45,599 bases of DNA from contig NZ_LSKQ01000075.1 in the NCBI RefSeq assembly GCF_001557115.1, positions 1 to 45,599 on the forward strand. The letters run 5' to 3'. The position numbers and the translations under genes were made by a program. Positions 41,610-45,599 of the stretch are shown piece by piece; position 1 is the stretch's first letter, and every line of letters starts with the position of its first letter. A model generated the notes under the pieces. The model was not told the DNA's origin. It made no database searches and worked only from the letters and a program-made list of their open reading frames with translations. Source of the stretch: Erythrobacter sp. CCH5-A1. GTDB lineage: Bacteria > Pseudomonadota > Alphaproteobacteria > Sphingomonadales > Sphingomonadaceae.

Positions 41610-43880
41610 ATGACCGCCGCTGCTGCCGCCCGCCAGATCCTGACCCGCCTGACCGAGGTGATGGCCTCGCGCCTGCACGCGCAGGGCAAGCTTGATCAGG
41701 TGGTCGAGATCATCGGCGAGTGCCTCTCGAGCGAAGTCTGCTCGATCTATCTGTTGCGCGAAGGGATGCTCGAACTCTTCGCGACGCGCGGGCTCAACCA
41801 GAGCGCGGTGCACGTCACTCGCATGGCGATCGGCGAAGGGCTGACCGGCGCGATCGCGCAGAAGGTCGAGACGCTGAACCTCGCGGAGGCCAAGGCGCAC
41901 CCGGACTTCCAGTACCGCCCCGAAACCGGCGAGGAGAAGTTCCACTCCTTTGCCGGGGTTCCCATCGTCTACCGCGAGCGCGCGGTGGGGGTGCTGTGCG
42001 TCCAGCATGTCGAGCCGCGCCGCTACGAGGATATCGAGATCGAGGCGCTCCAGACCACCGCCATGGTGCTCTCGGAGATGATCGCCAATGCCGAACTGAT
42101 CGACGAGGAACAGGCCCTCGGCCTCACCGCCGAACAATCCGGGCCGCAGCAGCTTTCCGGCCTGACGCTGGTCAAGGGGCTGGGCGCGGGGGTCGCCGTC
42201 TATCACCAGCCGCGCGTCGAGATCACCCAGGTGATGGCCGATGACATCGAGGCCGAGCGCCAGCGCGTCTACCGCGCCTTCGACCGGATGCGCGAGCAGA
42301 TCGACAGTCTTGCAAGCCAGGCCGAATTCGGCGTGGGCGGCGAGCACGAGGAGGTGCTCGAGACCTACAAGATGTTCGCCTACGATGAAGGCTGGTCGCG
42401 GCGCATCAACGAGGCGATCGACAGCGGCCTCACCGCCGAAGCCGCGATCGAGCGCGTCCAGCAGCACACCCGCATGCGGATGCGCGAGATCGACGATCCG
42501 CTGCTCGCCGACCGCATGCACGATCTGGAGGATCTGGCGAACCGCCTGCTCCGGATCGTGGCGGGCCGGTTCGGCACTGCGGCCAGCCAAGGTCTGCGCA
42601 AGGATTCGATCCTGATCGCGAGGAACTTGGGCCCGGCCGAACTGCTCGAATACGACAAGCGGCGGCTGAAGGGCGTCATTCTGGAAGAGGGCTCGCTCAC
42701 CGCCCACGTCGTGATCGTCGCGCGGGCGATGAACGTGCCCGTCATCGGACGCACGAAAGGCGTTCGCACCACCATCCGCGAAGGCGACGAGATCCTGCTC
42801 GATGCAACGGCAGGCAGTGCCACCGTCCGCCCCCTGCCTCAGGTCGCCGAAGCCTTCCACGCGCGTTTTGCCAAGAGCCGCGAGAAGCAGGCTGCCTATG
42901 CGTCCCTGCGCGATGTCGAGCCCTTCACCCGCTGCGGCACGCGCATCCAGGTGATGATGAACGCCGGCCTGCGCGATGACATGAGCGCGCTGGGCCTCAC
43001 CGGCGCGGACGGCGTGGGGCTGTTCCGCACCGAGTTCCAGTTCCTCGTCTCGGCCACCCTCCCGCAGCGCGAGCGCCAGACCCGGCTCTACCGCGACGTC
43101 CTCGATGCGGCCGGAGACAAGCCGGTGATCTTCCGCACGGTCGATATCGGCGGCGACAAGTCGGTGCCCTATCTTGCGTCCGAGATCGCCGCGCAGGACG
43201 AGAACCCGGCGATGGGCTGGCGTGCGCTGCGGCTGGCACTGGAACGCGAAGGGTTGATGAAGATCCAGGCGCGCTCCTTGCTGGAAGCCGCTGCCGGCCG
43301 CTCGCTCTATGTGATGTTCCCGATGGTCTCCGAGCCGTGGGAGTTCGATGCCGCCAAGCAGGTGTTCGACGAACAGCTCGCCTTCCTGCGCGCACAAAAG
43401 AAGCTGCTGCCCGAGCGGATCAATTTCGGCGCGATGCTTGAAGTGCCCGCCTTGGCCGAGGTGCTCGACATGCTGCTGCCGCGCCTGTCCTTCCTGTCGA
43501 TCGGCACGAATGACCTCACCCAGTTCCTGTTCGCCGCCGACCGCGCCAATCCCAAGCTCGCCGAACGCTACGACTGGCTCAGCCCCTCGATCCTCAGGTT
43601 CCTGCGCCGCGTCATGCAATCGAGCATCGGCAGCGGGGTCGATATCGGCGTGTGCGGCGAAATGGGCGGGCGGCGGCTCGAAGCGCTGGCGCTGCTCGGC
43701 ATCGGCTATCGCCGCCTCTCGATCACGCCGGCCGCGGTCGGCCCGATCAAGGAGCTGGTGCGCAAGGTCGACCTCGCCGAGCTGACCGCGGCGATGAACG
43801 GCTGGCTCACCAGCCCGCAGCACTCCTTGCGCGAAGAGCTCGCCGCCTGGGCCGATGCGCGCGATATCGAGTATGATTAG
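41610..43880 (+). CDS. ptsP: Nitrogen PTS enzyme I (PtsP) with GAF domain
   Basis: The 756-residue protein has an N-terminal GAF sensor (about residues 15-160), a PEP-utilising enzyme I N-domain and the phosphorylated H366 in EEGSLTAHVVIVARA, then the PEP-binding barrel with GLFRTEFQFL, RTVDIGGDK, MGWRALR, FGAMLEVPAL and GTNDLTQF. It autophosphorylates with PEP and feeds the regulatory PTS-Ntr. NPr (HPr) and EIIA-Ntr are not in the window. The ATG at 41610 is preferred to a TTG three codons upstream. It is followed on the same strand by the RodZ-like gene. Confidence 0.94.
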   Translation: MTAAAAARQILTRLTEVMASRLHAQGKLDQVVEIIGECLSSEVCSIYLLREGMLELFATRGLNQSAVHVTRMAIGEGLTGAIAQKVETLNLAEAKAHPDFQYRPETGEEKFHSFAGVPIVYRERAVGVLCVQHVEPRRYEDIEIEALQTTAMVLSEMIANAELIDEEQALGLTAEQSGPQQLSGLTLVKGLGAGVAVYHQPRVEITQVMADDIEAERQRVYRAFDRMREQIDSLASQAEFGVGGEHEEVLETYKMFAYDEGWSRRINEAIDSGLTAEAAIERVQQHTRMRMREIDDPLLADRMHDLEDLANRLLRIVAGRFGTAASQGLRKDSILIARNLGPAELLEYDKRRLKGVILEEGSLTAHVVIVARAMNVPVIGRTKGVRTTIREGDEILLDATAGSATVRPLPQVAEAFHARFAKSREKQAAYASLRDVEPFTRCGTRIQVMMNAGLRDDMSALGLTGADGVGLFRTEFQFLVSATLPQRERQTRLYRDVLDAAGDKPVIFRTVDIGGDKSVPYLASEIAAQDENPAMGWRALRLALEREGLMKIQARSLLEAAAGRSLYVMFPMVSEPWEFDAAKQVFDEQLAFLRAQKKLLPERINFGAMLEVPALAEVLDMLLPRLSFLSIGTNDLTQFLFAADRANPKLAERYDWLSPSILRFLRRVMQSSIGSGVDIGVCGEMGGRRLEALALLGIGYRRLSITPAAVGPIKELVRKVDLAELTAAMNGWLTSPQHSLREELAAWADARDIEYD

Positions 43881-44027
43881 GGCCTGATTGCGGAGAAGCG
43901 TGGCGGCGGCGCGGCAGCATGCTATGGCAGCGCTTGACAGGACGCGCCCGAGCGGGTGATTCCGGCCGCAAGCAACATCTCAACTCTCACGCAACGCCTC
44001 GGCAAGAAGGCGCGGGACCCGGGTCAC

Positions 44028-45005
44028 ATGGACAGCGAAGAATTCAGCAGCGCCCCCGACGCGCCCCAGCCCGTCATTTCAGGCCCGGGCGCCACGCTGC
44101 GCGCCGCCCGCGAGGCGAGGCGGCTGGAGCTGGCGCATATCGCCGCCGAAACCCGCATTCCCGTGCGCCATCTGGAAGCGATCGAGACGGACAGTTTCGA
44201 GAACCTTCCCTCGCGCACCTACGCCATCGGTTTTGCCCGCACCTATGCCAAGGCGGTCGGGCTCGACGACGCGGTGATCGCCGAGGCTGTGCGCGCCGAG
44301 CTCTCCGACGGGTCGATGCGCCGCACCGTGCCTGCGGACGCGATGGAGCCGGGCGATCCGGCGCGCTTGCCTTCGGCCGGGCTTGCCTGGGCAGCGGCGG
44401 GGGCGGTGCTGATCCTCGCGGTCGGGATCTTCGCCTTTGCCAGCAACTATTTCGGCGCGGGCACCGGACCGGGTTCGCTGCTGACGCCCGAGCCGGCGGC
44501 AACGGTGGCGGCCAAGCCCGCCGCACCTGCCGCCGCCGCACCCGCGCCGAGCGGTCCGGTGGTGCTGACCGCGCTCGAGGACGGGATCTGGGTGCGGCTC
44601 TACGAAGAGGGCGGCGAGCGGCTGACCGAGCGCACGCTGAAGCTCGGCGAGACGATCGAGGTGCCGGTGGCGGCGAAGGACCCGCGCATCAACACCGGGC
44701 GGCCCGATGCCCTTTCGGTGACGATTGGCGGGCAGCCGGTGGCCAAGCTCTCCGAGACGCCGGTGACGATTTCGGGCGTGCCGGTTTCGGCCGCGGCGTT
44801 GGCTGCGCGCGGCACGGCGACCCCGGCGCCGACCCCTGCCGCAACCGCCGCCAGTGCCGCCAGCGCGCCGCGACCGGCACGCCGCCGCCAGCCTGCCCCG
44901 TCGTCCGCCAGCAATCCACCCGCCGAGGCAGGCGAGAGCGCTGCCACTGCGCCTGCAAACGCGCCGGCACCGGCGGCTGAGCCCGCCGCGCCCGCCGGGC
45001 GTTAA
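44028..45005 (+). CDS. RodZ-like membrane protein with N-terminal helix-turn-helix
   Basis: The 325-residue protein has a cytoplasmic HTH_25 domain (GATLRAAREARRLELAHIAA to GFARTYAKAVGLD, about residues 22-85), one membrane helix (AGLAWAAAGAVLILAVGIFA, about 120-140), an Ala/Pro-rich periplasmic linker, a DUF4115-like beta domain (about 180-240), and a long Ala/Pro-rich tail. This is the RodZ layout, which links MreB to the cell-wall synthesis machinery, although many homologues are untested. The start is uncertain: an ATG at 44028 is chosen, a GTG at 43956 is possible. Confidence 0.82.
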   Translation: MDSEEFSSAPDAPQPVISGPGATLRAAREARRLELAHIAAETRIPVRHLEAIETDSFENLPSRTYAIGFARTYAKAVGLDDAVIAEAVRAELSDGSMRRTVPADAMEPGDPARLPSAGLAWAAAGAVLILAVGIFAFASNYFGAGTGPGSLLTPEPAATVAAKPAAPAAAAPAPSGPVVLTALEDGIWVRLYEEGGERLTERTLKLGETIEVPVAAKDPRINTGRPDALSVTIGGQPVAKLSETPVTISGVPVSAAALAARGTATPAPTPAATAASAASAPRPARRRQPAPSSASNPPAEAGESAATAPANAPAPAAEPAAPAGR

Positions 45006-45083
45006 CCCTTTTCCCGTTGATTAGGGGCGGCGCAGTCTCGACTTGCGGCGCCGCGCGCGGCAAGATTCGGACAACGTTCATGT

Positions 45084-45105
45084 GCTCCCCGCCACCACGG
45101 GGAGC
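45084..45105. other. Hairpin in the leader of the CpoB-like gene
   Basis: GCTCCCCG (45084-45091) pairs perfectly with CGGGGAGC (45098-45105) around a 6-nt loop. No T run follows, so it is not an intrinsic terminator. It could stabilise the transcript or influence the downstream start. Confidence 0.4.
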
Positions 45106-45130
45106 GACAAGCCAGGGAACCTGACGCGCC

Positions 45131-45599
45131 ATGACCATCCGCACCCACACCCTCTCCTTGCGCCTCGCCGGAGCTGCGCTGATCGGTGCCTCGGCGGCGG
45201 GCGCGCTGGGCCTTGCTGCACTGCCTGCCGCCGCGCAGGAAAGCCCGGCCGCTGCCGAAGCCCGATTGAAGAAGATCGAGGCCGAGGTCCGCGCCCTCCA
45301 GCGCAAGGTCTTCCCCGGCGGGGACGGCAAGTTCTTCGAACCGCAGATCGCACCCGGAACGCAAGGCACCGCGCAGACCCCTGCGCCCACCACCACCGGC
45401 AGCGCTCCGGCGGCGGGGGCGGTGACCGACATCCTCGTGCGGATCGACACGCTCGAAGCCCAGCTCCAGCGCCTGACCGCGCGCACCGAGGAGCAGGCGA
45501 ATGCGCTCGCCCAGCTCGAACTGCGGCTCGCCGCGCTCGAGACCGCCGCCAACACGCCGCTGCCTGAGACGCAACCTGCCACCGCCACCGGTCCGGCGA
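45131..45599 (+). CDS. CpoB/YbgF-like periplasmic coiled-coil protein, partial
   Basis: The reading frame from the ATG at 45131 stays open to the window end, giving 156 residues. It has a signal peptide ending AAAQE at about residue 37, a first coiled-coil segment (EARLKKIEAEVRALQRKVF), a Pro/Thr-rich linker, and a second coiled coil (LVRIDTLEAQLQRLTARTEE). This is the N-terminal layout of CpoB/YbgF proteins of the Tol-Pal neighbourhood, whose C-terminal TPR repeats would be outside the window. In sphingomonads I recall tilS and ftsH following; this cannot be checked here. Confidence 0.72.
   Translation, partial: MTIRTHTLSLRLAGAALIGASAAGALGLAALPAAAQESPAAAEARLKKIEAEVRALQRKVFPGGDGKFFEPQIAPGTQGTAQTPAPTTTGSAPAAGAVTDILVRIDTLEAQLQRLTARTEEQANALAQLELRLAALETAANTPLPETQPATATGPA

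Noticed and set aside
45084..45105. Intrinsic terminator after the RodZ-like gene
   Set aside because: The stem is perfect but no T run follows on either strand.

Overview
The window is high-GC alphaproteobacterial DNA, most likely from the order Sphingomonadales and perhaps the Erythrobacteraceae. The evidence is the compact GC-rich coding, small DUF465 and DUF1465 family proteins, and a ptsP / RodZ-like / CpoB-like gene order that I associate with sphingomonads. The exact genus cannot be fixed from sequence alone.

Positions 1 to about 6080 are one end of a P2-like (Peduovirus-type) prophage. A scaffold/protease gene (gpO-like) runs left out of the window. The terminase ATPase (gpP-like) and portal (gpQ-like) genes run right and end at a clear intrinsic terminator. 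This is the divergent O/P-Q arrangement of P2. Just past Q there is a GC-rich motif resembling the P2 cos core. After it comes a leftward three-gene operon: a zinc-ribbon protein, a 74-residue protein and an AT-rich protein of unknown function. It occupies the slot where P2 carries old/tin, a known hotspot for anti-phage cargo. Upstream of this operon is a 250-bp array of TTATG-type repeats, and then a 21-bp piece that reads like a tRNA 3' end, the probable attachment-site scar. No integrase, repressor or replication gene lies at this end.

From 6175 the chromosome follows. It begins with a small HD-type hydrolase of the alarmone-hydrolase kind. Then comes a leftward surface-polysaccharide block (6796-15136): polysaccharide deacetylase, methyltransferase, FemAB-like acyltransferase, glycosyltransferase, second methyltransferase, glutamine-dependent asparagine synthase, and upstream of them a Wzx-type flippase. 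Most of these genes are joined by 4-base start/stop overlaps, so they probably build or decorate one exported glycan.

Positions 15229-25994 hold a leftward chemotaxis operon: cheA, cheW, cheY, cheB, cheR, a GGDEF-EAL cyclic-di-GMP enzyme and two chemoreceptors, again with several start/stop overlaps. A MATE exporter lies upstream on the same strand.

Positions 27528-45599 are mostly housekeeping and metabolism: class II aldolase, orphan [2Fe-2S] subunit, ArsC-like reductase, MFS transporter, membrane protein, lipB with a small lipoprotein, an old-yellow-enzyme ene-reductase, an EamA transporter, nadA, a membrane protein, a metallo-beta-lactamase-fold hydrolase, glpK, DUF1465 and DUF465 proteins, ptsP, a RodZ-like protein, and the start of a CpoB/YbgF-like periplasmic protein cut by the window edge. 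One AT-rich gene with a HEPN-like motif (35152-35754) sits tightly between nadA and the EamA gene and looks acquired. Three short intergenic stretches carry REP-like or hairpin-rich elements.
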